This document shows positions 37,926-52,021 of a stretch of DNA of 64,000 nucleotides, piece after piece (positions within the stretch are counted from its first letter, which is position 1; every line of letters begins with the position of its first letter). The position numbers and the translations under genes were made by a program. The stretch comes from Ifrita kowaldi (taxonomy: Eukaryota; Chordata; Aves; Passeriformes; Cinclosomatidae). The stretch spans positions 81,471 through 145,470 of the forward strand of contig VZRS01007384.1 of the NCBI GenBank assembly GCA_013398055.1. The letters are read 5' to 3'. The notes under the pieces were generated by a model that searched no databases, had not been told where the DNA came from, and worked only from the letters and a program-made list of their open reading frames with translations.

Positions 37926-38285
37926 TCAACATTTTTGATGATGTAAATCTGAGCTCGACAAATGCAGATGCTTGTTCCATGGAAAAACATTTCCCTCATT
38001 TAATGATTTCATCATCCCCTGAGCTTTACCATTCTGTATCACAAATCTCATTGTGATTAATGTTCCTGGGTGGGTGGAAGGGTTCAATTTGTACTTCACA
38101 CTAGCATCAATACTGCTGTTTGAACATGCTTTTGTCAGCTTAATAGTTTTGTTTTCATAAACAGTTGGTGCCATAATACTACAATTGGTCCTGCTGAATT
38201 TGTCCATGTATACTGGGAATACTCCAAGCACACTGAACAGTGAAGTAAAGGAAAACTGCAATAGTAGACAAATCTTTTCTAACAT
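37926..38285 (-). other. Exon-like frame with secreted-protein features (unproven)
   Basis: This 119-codon minus-strand frame starts with a hydrophobic stretch (MLEKICLLLQF and on to about residue 25). It then has three N-glycosylation sequons (NCS, NKT, NSS) and two cysteines within about 25 residues, which suits an extracellular domain. A plausible acceptor TATTGCAG ends at 38256, with a branch-point-like CTAAT about 30 bases upstream. A plausible donor G|GTAAAG lies at 38030/38029. These define a possible 226-base internal exon at 38030-38255. No family could be identified and no partner exons were found nearby. A frame this long is expected about once or twice per window by chance at this composition. 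Confidence 0.2.
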
Positions 38286-41200
38286 TAGGAAAAATAATGT
38301 CTAAAAAATAATTTTTTAAATTACTGTACAGTCAATTTCTGTCTTCTAATTTAACTTCAGAAATATACCTTTCAAAGAGGTATTTATTGTATGTACTCAT
38401 TAATGTATATAGAAGAGCTATCAAAGACAACAAAAGGAATATATATGGTAAGTTAGTCTTTTGATATTGTCACAAATCCATCCATGCCTGTTGTTCTGTT
38501 ACAAACATGTGAGAATGTTTCAAGAAAAATGGTTGAAACTTATAAATTAAAGGTTCCTCAATATTGCATCTGGCTTTAACATCTAATTAACATTTTAAAG
38601 GCTACAGTTTAATTTAAATGAATGGCAGGCCTTTGACTGCACAAGACAGCTCATGAACATGATTACAACAAAGTAATTTCCTTTTGTCAGATACAGACTT
38701 TCAGTAATAGTGTTCTCTTAGCTTAATAAAGTTAAGCACCACTTACAATCGGCACTTCATTTTGCTTCTTTCTATTATATAGAATGGTGGTTGTTCAGTT
38801 CTTATAGCAGCCATCTGCGTAGGTGTTCATTTGTACTCTCCTGCTGTGTGGGTACTCTGTCTAATTCCCAAGCTTCTAGCTTTATAATAGTTTCACAAAA
38901 TGCTGTTTGAATTTTTATAAGCCAGTTTTCATTATCATTAGTTGAATGTTCCAAAGCTTTATACTGCCCAATATGGTTCTATTTTGACTCATGTTTGTAT
39001 GCATTGATAATGTCTCTGTGCTGTAATTTTAGTGTTACAATATCCACTGGAAAAACTTGTTGTATAAGTAAGTTGAAAGTTATAATAAATTATAAGGCTA
39101 TAATTTATTCTATAATCTTCCTTTTCCCCTCCAAATTAAAAAAAATTATAGATATATTTCAAAATCATTATATAATTTTCATTTAAAAGTTTGAATCCTT
39201 TTCAATGCAGTTGAAAAATTTGTGGAAGTTAAAGATATCCTAATGGGTAATGCATAATCTAATAAATTGAAACATTCTGACACTGGCTTGTCGCTATCTA
39301 AGACCCCTTGTTGCTGTGAGTTCCTGTAACTCAGCCTCAGACAAAAGAGAAGGATGTGACGGAATGGTATTCTGTCATTTTTTTCCATATTACTTTGCCC
39401 TCCTCTCTCAAGTGAATTCAGCCATTATTACCCCTTTACTTAGAGCCTGTTAGAGCACTCCACAATAAAAGGTCCCCCTTGTGTTCCTCAAACATGTTGT
39501 GTTCCCTTGGAGAGGCATATTTGGAAGAGCAATTAAGCATTGTTGCTTGCAGAAGAAAGCAAGACATCTACTAGTATTCTATACTTACATGAGACCCTCC
39601 TTCTCAGGATCCCAGGATGTTTTAGAACCATTCATTAAATTTATAACCTAACTGAAGCATGTACTTTCCACATGTGTATTATAGTTATGGTGTGGATGAT
39701 TAAACAGAGTCCTGCAAGGAAAAATCAAAGTTATATGTTACGTGAATTTTCTTTATAAAAAACACAAGTAAGTGGCAGAAATGGAGAGTAGTTATCATGG
39801 CTCTCGATATTTTTCTGTAGTTTAAAATTCAGGCATTTGGGAGAAGGAATCATATTTTCTCTTACTTATTCACTGTTGAGGGAAGAGTTGTTTTAAAATG
39901 TATTGCTGTTCAGTATAGCCTTTTAAAACTTCTACTTGAAATACATACACAATCAAGAAAAATCAGAATCAAATCACTCTTTTCCTCCATGGATATAGAC
40001 TAGATGCAGCCATCTAATAATTTAGCTTTCCCACCCTATATTAATGGACTGATTAAAAAATAAGTCATCCTTAAACTGTGGTAAAAAATACGTTCATAAG
40101 TATTCAGGAATTTTTTCTTATTTTGATTTTTTTTTATAATTTAAACTAGTGATTAAATATTAATGAATTTTCTGGTCTAAAGTTTGAAACAAAAACACAT
40201 GTAGCTTAAGATTATTTTTTTAAAAATTACGAAGAATTATACAATAAGTTCCTAAGTACTTGTCAGAAATATTTTGAAACAGTAATCTAAATTCTTAAAT
40301 GTCTTGTCATTTGACTATCTTATGTCAGGCAAAAATTTCCTAATTTGCAGTGCAAGAAACCTGTACTTTCAGTAGATTCACAGTAACTCCCCAGAACTCA
40401 ATGCAGTATTGCTAAGAGCATGGAAGAATTTCCTTTGTCAGATGGCAAGACTAGATAAGGCTGCAAAATCTTTTGGAGTTTAAGGCTGACTTTTCTTCAT
40501 GAATGCCACAACTTAGGCAAGAAATTATTTTATCAATCATTATGTACTGTGCATCTGAAAAAAGTAATGAAATCAGAAGAAATAAAGTTGTCTAGATGAA
40601 TCTGGTTGGAAAAAAATACTTTTTCGTCTCTGCTTACTAACTCATTCTGTGACCATAGCATAAATTCCCTTGAACAGGAATTCCTAAATGCTTTAATGCT
40701 GCATATCAATTACTGATAGAGAACGGTGCCTAGATTTTTTTCACATTTTCAGAACATTAAAGTTGCTTTCCTTATAATCCATGGTAGAAATCCCAATCCA
40801 ATTAGGTCAAAGTGAGTTGTGTCACTGAAGTCAAAATTTTGCTATATGTTCTTTATTTAAATATCTGAACATCAGGGAATCCTCAGCTTTGCCTCTGGCA
40901 AAGGACACTATGTAGTTTATTCTGAGGGAAGGTGTTCCGTGAGGACTGAATCTCCAATGGCCCGTTTTTCATCAAGTGCAAAGGATTGTAAGTATTTCTG
41001 TAAGTCAGTGTAAGATCTTTTTTTTCTTTAGTTCTGGATTCAGTACATGCTCACTAATATAAAAAACACTGCATGAGCCTGAGCCTAATTAATTCAACGA
41101 TCTGCAAACTCCATGAGTCTTATCATGGCAACAGCAACAGACGATGCTTCTTAAATTTACATCCTCTAGAGTGCACTTAATAGGATCAGAACAGTCACAG

Positions 41201-42060
41201 GGAAGAATACTCAGTTAAGGAATTTGTTTCTACTGGTAATTGATTTGAGTATGTTGCTTTCCATTTGCAGACACCTGTGGTCAGGAAAAGAATATTTTCT
41301 TACTGAGCTCTAGATTTGTCCTGAAATGTGTACATGATCATACAAATAAGAAGAGACTTCAAGGAGGAGGAACTGTAGTTTTACTGTTGTTATGACTGGG
41401 GTTTTGCACAAGACAATTTATGTAAATAGCTTCAGGAAGAATGATGGGCGTTTTGAAAATGCATGTGGAGCTATGTATTACAGAAATCCAAGTGCCTTGA
41501 GATACAGTGAAGAACCCAGGGGTCTTTGTGAGCTATTTTATGATTCAATTGAATTTTTATTTCAGTCCTTCTAATTAATTCTTAAGGTTTAGTTCATAAT
41601 AAGAAAGCAAGATACACTTGTTATTTATTTTTTCACTGTTATCTGAAAAGGACGAGGACTGCATCCAAATTTTTAAAGTACCAATGAACCAAATATACTT
41701 TTTATCTTAGAATCAACTCACAAAAAGTGCAGATGGCACCACCAATAAATGACTGTCATGGACCAAGATCTTTTCTATGCAAATGACTAATGCATCACTA
41801 CAATTCTGTCAGAGCAACAGAAAGAGGCTGCCAAAAAAAAATCATATCATAATCAGTGAGTGTTCCTGATTGTTCACTGTTTGTAGCACATATGGATCCT
41901 CTGAAATACAGAACACCTACCTAAAAGAAATACTCAAATCATTATGCATCATGAACTTTTGCATGTGTTTAGAATGTTTTAAGGAAACTATTTGGTCTAC
42001 AATAAACAGACATATTTCCCCAGTGTCAATACAGCAATAGCTGTGTTAGAAAAAAGAAAC
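38286..42060. other. Non-coding AT-rich sequence
   Basis: No gene was recognised. The segment 38560-38760 is rich in homeodomain words (TAATTAAC, TTTAATTTAAAT) with interspersed G+C-richer words. It is a weak candidate for a conserved element. Other frames are short and unconvincing. Confidence 0.55.
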
Positions 42061-42117
42061 AACAAAAAAACACACACACACACACACAAACCACACCAAA
42101 AAACAAACACACAACAC
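42061..42117. repeat. CA microsatellite and A/C-rich tract
   Basis: A pure AC alternation at 42070-42088 is embedded in an A/C-rich tract reaching 42117. The overlapping plus-strand frame (41992-42324) shows an HT-rich run that comes only from this repeat. Confidence 0.85.
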
Positions 42118-45100
42118 ATTACAATCTATGCTTTAATTTACAAAGCAATAACCACGACACAGTTGGAAATTGAGCTATCTCAAGCTTTTCTCATTGACTC
42201 CTTAAAATGTATCTATACTATTAAAAGTAGATACATAATAAGCATATGGGGAACAGGAAGGCAGAAAGCTTTAATAATTCTATTAATAAAACTTTTTGTT
42301 GTATTGATTGTAGAACATAGCTGACTTCTAACAATCTGGTGTCCAGCATGAGAGATGGCCAGACACCAATATCTTTACAATAACCAAAAATATATCATTT
42401 TGGATAAAACACAAAAGTTTAATAGAAATTTATGAGGTATCAAAAAACAGCATGTAGAGCAAACCAACTCAAAGGGAAATAAAGTCACAGAATCTTTGAA
42501 AGGTGATGAGAACGAAATAAGAGAAAATCTAATTCTGTTGAAAACCACTGACAAATTTGGAAAAGGTTCAATGCAAAGACTGGATAAAATTAGATTATTT
42601 CTTGAACACTCCTTTAAAATGGAAATACATGCTTAAATCAGTTTTTTTTTTTCTATGAGTCCCTGTAGCACTGTGAGATCTTGACACTGTTCCTTTCAAA
42701 CTGGCACAGTTGCAAAATAGGTGGATTTGAATGGGGAATGAGCTAAGATAATCTCTCTCAACATTAAAACTCTGTTGCAAAGATAATACCCCAGAAAACA
42801 ATTTCGAGCAAAAAAAGAGCTGCTTGCTTTTTGCAGAAGCAACAAGGTTACAGGTCTTAAGAGGGAAGCATTTACAGCTGGAAGAATTCACATACCTCAG
42901 TAGTTCAAATAAGTTTACTGTACCTTAGATGTCCTCTTGTAACAAAGACCATTCCCCTCTTAACTGTGTTATAATTTGAGTCATCTGAAGATATCTGTCA
43001 TTAAGGACTTTTTAGTCAGTCAGGCCTCTGAAATGCAAGAGATTTTAAAGCTAGATTAGACTCCTACCATCATTTTGTCCGATGTAACCTACTTAGCTTA
43101 TAGCACACTCTTAAAAAAGTTATCCCAACTTTCTTCAAAGATTTGAAATTATAAAGAGGTTCTTTGTTCCAGTCATGTTGTCATGTTCAGTGTGCAATTT
43201 ATATCTTGTCTGAATATGTCTAGTTTTTAATTTTTCGTATACTGAGTCATGTTGGATTTTGTTTTGTTAGAGTAAAACATCACCTATATTTTTTTCTCAC
43301 TTTACATATTTCTACACTCTTAACAAATCCCATTTTAAGCTGCTTTTAAATAAACAAACCAGATATAGCAACTTACGTCCTGATGGAGAATGCTTCTGCA
43401 GCTCAACCTGTTCTGCTGCTTGAATTTTTGCCTTCAATAAATTTATGAAAAATTAATCCCTCCAAACAGTACTCTACCCATGCCTTCACTATTGGCATGT
43501 AATGAAATTGTCTTCCTATTCATCTCACTTGATGTTACTCAATATAAAGGTATGTAGCTATTCTGAGCTGGTCAGGGTTCCCTTGACAGTTAAAGGAGAA
43601 GGAAAAGCAATCTTACAGTGCTATTCATACTATTTTAAGAAGGATGATTCACCCTCTGGAATATTTGTATCTCTCTTAACTATACAGGGGCTCAGACTGC
43701 TGGTTAGAGCTCTACTTTTCAGGCAGCCGCAGTAGGTGAAAAGACTCCCAAGTATATGGTGAGTTATTTCCATTCCTTCACATGAGACTTGAATTGACAA
43801 ATAAATCCTATAGATATAGGAGATGGGGAAAGGCCCATTTTTGAGACTTCAGTTTTAACTACTTTGCAGGTTTGGAACCTAAGTAATTGTGCATACTCCG
43901 AGCAATTTGTATTTAGGAAGCTGGGGCACTTTACTCAAGAACACACATGTTTTTTTCAAGTTTTGTGAGCCTATAGCTTCCAAGAGATATGCAAAATAAT
44001 TGTTCAAAGCCTTCACAATATAGATTTGTCTATTACTTTTTTCATAGCTTAGTTTGTCAGCAGGAAAACAGAGTCATATTTCTATTGTTTCTTCCATTTC
44101 TTGGAAAGCTGTATTCTTTGACTTAGTATATAATCTGTTTTCAACTAGGGCCGTGTCTCTTCTCTATTTCTGTGGCACCTGAAGTTTGCGGTCTGTAGAC
44201 AACATTACGATGCAAATAATTCCTGTCTATATTCTTTGCCTTTTTCAACTTTGACATTCACTTTTTTTACAACATCTAGTGCAAAATAACTCTGATTGTT
44301 TTTTGATCAAAGCGACCTGCTTACCCAAATTTCTTAGTAATGTTCCTCTTTATATGCAAGTGTGTGGGTGTGTGTTTCTTTTTATGACTATAATTGCTCG
44401 GGTGCATTGATACCAGCTTCTTAGAGTGGATGAGCAAAACAACAATCAAATGTTCTGCTCTGGCCGTGCCTTGCACTCAAACAGTTGCATTAGCCATTTC
44501 CTCTTTCACCATATTTCACTGCACCTGTGCATTGTTATTTTTTACTTATGAATCAGAAAACTGCCTTGTAGAATAGATTTTGGTCTTTATGGAAATGAGA
44601 AAAGCACGTTTTGCTTTGAGTTCTGGCAACCAGGTTTAATTGTCAAAGTTCTCAAAGTAAGCAAGGGCGGGATCAGAGTGGATCTGTAAGTGTTCAGGGC
44701 ATTGCGATAGACAAAAAAAAAGTAAACCCAAAATATTTCTAGCATAACCAGTGCTGAATGCTTTAATTTCTTAAAAATTAATCTGGAATGATTCCCAGAT
44801 CATACATCTGTCATGCTAATTTACAGAGGCTGAAGTCTGAGAGAGAAGGACTGAAGAAAATTATTGTCTCTCTTCAGCAGTACCACCTCCCTGCTTCCCT
44901 CCTCCCCCCAAGTCTCCTGGTTACCTGTCAAGTTTAAGCATGAATGCCTATATTCTAGATGGAACTTACTGTATGCTGATAGGTGTCATTGTCAGTCCAC
45001 CTGTCCAACATTTTTGTTATGCATTGTCTAACATCTCATGGGCTAATATTTGTAGTTAGAATCTGTGGTAAAGAAGGAACAGGAAGCAACATATTTGATC

Positions 45101-46600
45101 CACACTACAACCTTGGTAATTCCTTTGAATGGATCTGCTATAGTTTGGGGGGGTTTTCTTTCATTTAAAATGCAGCTGTGGTGCTGTAAATGGCAAGTCA
45201 TCCTCAGTCATCTTGAAATCACCATGATTCAGCTCTGATCTCATTTTCACAGGTTCTATGTCAAATATGAGCTTTTCTTGATTGCCTCCAGACTCTGTAG
45301 CCAGAATCAGATATGTAGTTTTAGATATATAGAAATCCTTCTAGTCCACAGAAGCCGCTGCAAAGTGTTTTTCCTTTCATCAATATTCAATCTGGTTTGT
45401 GACAATTTAGTATAAAAAGACTTATTCATTTTTCAGTTTGCAGATAGTTTTGTTTTTAAACACAAGTTTGTATTTAGGAAAGAGGTGGTAGTTATTGAGA
45501 TGTAATAAATATCATGATGCTACAAAAATATTCTAACTTCTACTGCAAACTATACTAATGTTCCATCTTAACACCAAATTAATTGCATTGCATTGACTGA
45601 CACGTAAATCAGATTTTTGTGTCATAGTGTTGTCAGTCTAGTACATCAGTTACAAAAATAACTAAAATGAGGATGTGTGAGAAGTTTAGAGGTTCAATAC
45701 TGAATTTAATCTTCTGATTTTAATCATTCATAATCCAGTTCTTAAGAAGGCTTAAGCTGCTAAGACCAATTCTTCTTTTTCTTGTATTATTACAATTTCC
45801 TATAATATTATGATAACAGAAATTGCAAAATTAATGTGAACCAAAGAGCTTTCCTTCTAAAAGTTGTGTTCAATTTAGAACTTCAAATTTGACCAACTTA
45901 CTAAACTTTGTAATATTATCTGGGTAATGCTAGAACAGAAGGATATTTTTTTTCAATTTAATTAAGCTGCTTAGAAAACTACACTCTGTTTTTATCAGGC
46001 ATCTTTGGACAAATCTGAAGACAAATACATTTCTGATGTCTCTGGTCAAGCGCTGCAGCTTTAAAGAGGACAAGTTGGCCTCTGTAGAATGATTTGATAA
46101 AACCAAATTATTTTCAAGTGTCTATGCTTCCTGTATAAGCAATATGTATATATCTATAAATACATATATAAACCCCACACACTGAGTGCTGCCAACAGTC
46201 ACTATGAATGAAATGCAGTGAGAACAACCAAAGAAAGCTTGGTTACTGTCTTATGCTTAACCGTTTTGTTACACCACCCCTTTTTTTTTATTTTCACAAA
46301 TGTACCGTTTCCCTTTCATGATGAATTCCCTTTAGTCATGCACATTAAAAGAATATAGACATTTAATTCCCTAGCTGTATTCCTGAAATTCTGGTTGCAT
46401 CTCACGTAGTAAAGGAATTTATATTTCAGAGATGCTGCAAATCTGGCCATGAACTTCCTTTGTACCTGCAGCTCCATTTTATAAATTGCAGCCTACACCA
46501 CATTTAGTATCAATGAGCTTGTTATTTATCTGCTTTGAGAGATTTAAACCTGGTACATGCTGGCATACTGGATTGGATTCACATAAATCTCACTGTTGCT
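42118..46600. other. Non-coding AT-rich sequence
   Basis: No gene was recognised. There is a TG-rich patch at 44359-44375, an octamer ATGCAAAT at 44210-44217 and a seven-base G run near 45150. Frames of up to about 98 codons (42595-42891, minus) have no recognisable content. Confidence 0.6.
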
Positions 46601-49600
46601 ACCCTTTAACCAAGTGGTTGTAGACCTGACTACAGAAATGGAGCACCTGAGCTTTGTTTCCCCCAATTTCTGGTCAATCCTTCTGTTTTGAAAAACTGAC
46701 ATCTTAGTACGTGCAATTAAATGAGAGTTGACATCAGTGAGAGAATTTTCATTTGTATCAAAAGACTCTGAGTAGTCACTGTATAGAGAGTCATTTTAGA
46801 TGGCGTTTCAACATGGTCAACACTTTAGCTTGCCTTTTATTTAGTAAGAATTTCTGTCTGTAGAATAAAATCATGCTGAAACTTTGGGGATGTACTTTAG
46901 CAGTTCTAAATGTTGGGAAAATCCTAGCATTATAGATCTGCTGGCATTATAAAACACACAATCAAATAGAACCATTACAATTTTAATGTTGCTTTGTGAG
47001 TTTTTTAATAAAACATATGGCCACAGAAAAAACATACATGAATAAAAATACAAAAGGCCCACGTTTTCATTACCAATAGAATGAATGAATGTATGTTTGC
47101 AACATTCTGCTTTGTATGTAACTTTACTTGGCAACAGAGGTAATATTTATAGTAAAGTCTATCACCGCTTATTAATGTTATACATTAGAGTATTTTGCTG
47201 CTTCAAAAACTGAGACGTTAAAATATGCTGGAAATTTCTAAAATAAAACAAGAAAAATGATACAAGAATTTATTAATTGTGTTTCACTGTTTAAAGGTTA
47301 AAGGATGATAAACCATTGAATCAAGCAATGTAAATATATTGATTTCATCTATCCTAATTGTCATAAGCCTTTATAAAGCCTTTAATGAAGCCTCACGGGA
47401 ACAATTTCCCACTTTGTTTATTTAAAAATTGCTAAAAATAATTTCCAACCCATGTTTTCTACATAATTTATATTAAAACAGAGGGCTAAGCAATTCATTT
47501 GTGATGTACATATTTTTGCATTCCTGATTATGGAATATCCTTCTTATTAGGAAATTTACTGTTTGATGCATATTAAAAATGTTTAGAGATACAATGTGGC
47601 TTGCTTTTCAATGTATAGTAGGAAAATATTTTTTTAAAATATTATAGGTTAGATTTCAAACATTGAACCGACAATTTAGTTTTCCTTGAAGTGAATACAC
47701 TAAACGAGTAAGTGTATAGACTAAAAATTTATTAAAATGAGAAGTTTTAAAGCAGCTGAATATATTTTCTCATAATCTGTCATGGAATTTAAATGTAGAA
47801 AGGTTTTACACAAGCAGTGAATTTCATAGGAAAAATGTGAAGGTTCAGTTCTGAGAAGCCTTCTATATAGAAGTTGAAGCAATTCTATTTCAAATTTTTC
47901 TTCTTACTTTTTCATTAAAGAGATGACAGTTTCTCTGACATTAGCTACATACAAAGTATCTAATGGGTATTTCTATTGGACAACAACTGTCAAGTTCAGA
48001 TATGCAAAGTAAACCAGGTTGCAGAGGAGGCCAAATCATTTAGTCCATCACTTTCACTTGACATTTGATTTGTATTCTATATGGAATCCAGTAAGGCTTG
48101 ACAGGGAATACCAAATCTTACAAATCAGCAGCATTTTCCTTTTCTTTAACAAGCTTTCCAATGCTCTATTTGCCATAAGGCCATTCAGGTCATTTGTGAA
48201 GATAAAAGTTTAGTTATTCATAAAAGGGAAGCAGGTTCCTGCTGCTGGAGTAGAGGTGGCGAAAGCAGAAGAATGGTTAAGCCACTTTGGAGGAGTTGCT
48301 TGGACAGCCTGGTATATGAGAGGTGCTATGCAAAGATCTTAAATTTTAAAATGCCATCATTTTGTCCTGCCCTGGAGAATAGCGATCTATAACCATTATT
48401 GGAAAGCTTCATATCATTTCTTCATGTTTTGCATATTAAATTGGCCCATTTTCCTTTCCTATTTGAAAAACCGTCATTGTAAATTCTATTTTTGATATCA
48501 AAGTCTGGTAGCAGCATGCATACCAAGGATATCAAGATCCTAGCCCTAAGCTATGCATTCAGAGTTTACAAGGACATGTGTATTATGATACCTCTAAAGA
48601 TGCAAATCTTTGAGAAATAGGACCTTAGTAAACAATTTTGTTAATGAAGTGCAAGCTGGAATAAAAATCAACGGTTTTTTTCTGTGGCTACATGTTGCCT
48701 TTCAGCACTGACAGCTGGGAAAAACAGTAGAAACTTGTATTACAAAATAAGCAGAGTTGACTGACAACATAAGAACCTTTTAATTTTCCTTTCATTTACT
48801 CTTTTGCTACTACCTTAATTAGTCTTCTATAACGACTCTTGTACCAGTGCACCAAATAATCACTCAAATATTTCTTTAATTTAGTAGATAATTGAGAACT
48901 TAAAAAACTCATATGAGGCTTTTAAAATCTCTGACTCCTTTATAAAAATATTTCTGAAGATCTGAGAGAAACAAAAATATGCTTGAACAAATAAATAAAA
49001 ATACATTTTAATCTTCAAAGTGATTTTTCCCAAGCTAAAACTGCCTTGCATCTATTGGATGATAAGTTTTATTCTTTATAGATTCTTTTTGTTTGTAGTG
49101 TAACCAGAGTGTAGTATTGTAGCTGGATTTGGTATTTCTTATTGCTAGATGTGAAGATGCACAATTTAATTGTGTAAATGAAAAATAACTTTACATGTAT
49201 TTGTTCAATATTTACATTATTTCTCTCAGAAATTTTAGTCTGAATTAGAGTGAAGTTAATTTTGTACAGAAATTTGGAAATTGTTAAATGCAAAAATTTG
49301 GAACTTAAAATTTATTGCTTAAAAATATTAGCTGTGTTGGATAAAAAGGAAAAGTATTCTGGAAAGCATAATTTCTGTGTAAACAAACAAAGTTCTAGTA
49401 AAATCAAAGTAAGGAAAGTAGTAACCATTGTGTTCCCTGGCAGTCTGCTATTGTGGGTAGTTACTTACTTCTTGTCTTGAGAACTTTCTGAACTGGTTTG
49501 TTTAACAAAATAAGAATTATGTAGGGTTAGTGAAATTAATTCATAGTGTTTTAAAAAACACTTCAAAATACATAGATCTCAGCCTTTCATAAATAATTTT

Positions 49601-51975
49601 TTTACCTCTCAGTTTCTCACCTTGAGTGACTTAGAGATTGAAGAAAATGTAACTCTACCATTCCTCTTTGTAGCCACAGAAGAAGCTGACTCATTACTTT
49701 GATAAACTATACATTCAGGTACCTATGCAGCTTTTTGCCATCCTATGGTTTATCTTTTTTTAAAATGTTGGTAGCTAATTTATACCTCATTTAGTAATCT
49801 TATTTAAATCTAAATTATTTTGGCATCTGTAATCCTGGGCTACAGATTTTGTGGCTATGCAAGAGCAAAGTGTAGAACTGTGTTGTAAAAGTTGTTTCTG
49901 ACAGAAAGAGGGTCTGCATGCTTATATAGTCAGTTTATCAGTCATTTTTATATTGTTTGAATGCTGTATAAGAATTAAATTATGTTCAGAATTCTTACCC
50001 ATGTGCTGAGCTGCATCTTTCTCTGAGATACTGAATAGTCTCTTGATGTGTTTTAAACCATAATGATATTTAAGAAACCTGAGATATTGTAACTATTAAT
50101 GGATTAAAATAAATCTTTTGTTTTGTTCAAGAAGGTAAGCATAGACAGCATGTGACGGAATGGAATGTCTCATCCTTTGTTATTTGCCTTTTTTGCCAAG
50201 TGGTGAAAGGATGTGCATTTACAGCTCAGCTCTTATGAAATCCATACCAATTGCGTATTTGATAGGCTCTGGTGATTCTCCAATAACGTTTACATAGTGG
50301 TTGAGGACAGAAATTAATGAGAAATAATTAAGTTTATACATTTAAATGGAGTGCTTTGCTTTGCAGGTGACATTTGGTTTCAGTTGATTTTCTTTTGATA
50401 CATCTGGAGAACACCTAAATTCTCTTGCTTTCATGCAAAAATTAGCAACAGTTGAATATCCTCAATCCCTATGAACCAGTGTTTAATGTGAAAAATTGTC
50501 ATTATCAAACAAGACCAACTAATGCTTAGAAACCTCATTTCCAAACAAGTGTCCCTAACTAGCCTAACAATATCTCTCTGAACATTTTAGAGAATGAAAT
50601 CTGTTTCCTATGAAGCAGAACCTTATGAGTTTAGTGGTTTAATGATCTTTAATGGTGTTGTTTGATTGATTGCAGTTTTCCATGTCATCTTCTGATTTCT
50701 GTTGCTTTTTACACAGGTATATTTGTGCGTTTTTTCATCTCTGCTATCTCTGCACAGGAGGTGAAGTTGATATTTAGGTAGGTTCATGAAACCCACTGTA
50801 ATTTTCCAAAGTAGATAGCGTAGATCAATGGTATGTTCTCAAAAAAATTCTAGTGTCCTTACAGTCCTAATGTCAGGACTTTTCTCATCTCAGTAGAAAC
50901 ATGACCAAGCTACCATGTTTCTAACAATGACAGTTACTTAGTCTGGGTCTCTCAGGAGAGCTTTAGGCCTGAGATGTAGGTCTAGACTCACCCCACTTAA
51001 AATGAGTTTACCTAATGTGGGTAGGTTAAAACCCAAACTAATGGGAAAAGAAGAGAGAAGTACCTCCAAGTCTATCCAGCTCACTGAAAACCACACCTGC
51101 AGGTGGTAGTTGCAACCTGAAGCCAGGCAAATTCAGGCTCAAGATAAAGCACACGTTTTAAATAATTAGATAATTGCTGGAACAATTCACTCAGGATAGA
51201 AGTGGTTTTTACAGTGCAGTGGATTATGTGGAGCATATTCCTAAACATGCTTGGATATTTTTATGAGAGATAGATTTTTAGTTCAAATGCAAAGGTTCAG
51301 AGCATTCAGCTAATATCTACACTAAAGCTCATAGAAGAGGACCTAGTAGCCCCTTTCTGCTTTATATTTTCCTCTAAAAGAATCATTCTGACTTTATTTA
51401 TCACTTTACAAAATTTTTTCACCTGGAAATTTTATTGAGGTGATGTATTACTTAAATATCTCTGATGAAAAGCTTAGAGTCTTGTTCCAGTCCCCAGGGA
51501 AGCCTACTAGAAATACTCCATTTGACAATTATTTTCCATTGACATCCATTTTTTGAATCTGTCAGTTGGCCAGTTCGTTAATGTCTAACCAAAACTGGAG
51601 TCTCTTACATTTCTACAATTACTGCTAACAATGAAACTTGAAATCTCATCAGAAAATGAAATTACTTTTATCTGAAATGACATATTTTCTGTAGACTCAA
51701 GCTGACTGGAATTATTATACCTTAATTCTTTGACAACTGAATTTGCTATCAGCTTTCTCACAGGCTTTCTTTTATGAAAATGTTAGTGGTCTATGATAGT
51801 CTGGGTTGCTTCATTTCTCTTTCTTGCCATGCTGCGCAATGTACCTACACTTCCTGAATTTTCATTCTGTTAAGAGTAGGCTTTAGTAAGAGGCTTTGTG
51901 CTCAGATGGTGGAAATCATTTGTATATGTTGATAAACAAATGCTATCCCCTGAAGTTTTTTCTTTGCATTAATTT
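46601..51975. other. Non-coding AT-rich sequence, possible conserved elements
   Basis: No gene was recognised. The segments at 47340-47560 and 48340-48500 have a mix of homeodomain, TEAD-like and MEF2-like words without simple repeats. This texture is seen in vertebrate conserved non-coding elements, but that cannot be tested here. An octamer lies at 48600-48607. Confidence 0.55.
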
Positions 51976-52021
51976 CTGTATTACAGATGTATTACACGTC
52001 TGTACAGCAGACGTGTAATAC
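51976..52021. repeat. Perfect 14-bp inverted repeat with nested palindrome
   Basis: GTATTACACGTCTG (51989-52002) and CAGACGTGTAATAC (52008-52021) are exact reverse complements separated by TACAG. Immediately upstream, CTGTA-T-TACAG (51976-51986) is a second small palindrome sharing the TGTATTAC word. Each arm contains one CpG. The structure could extrude as a cruciform, act as a dimeric protein site, or be a short RNA hairpin. Pairing does not extend beyond the 14 bp. Confidence 0.85.

Noticed and set aside
41992..42324. 110-codon frame with an HT-rich run
   Set aside because: The run is the translation of the CA microsatellite.
39354..50164. 14-mer ATGTGACGGAATGG shared at 39354 and 50150
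   Set aside because: Several 14-mer coincidences are expected in 64 kb, and the flanks do not align.
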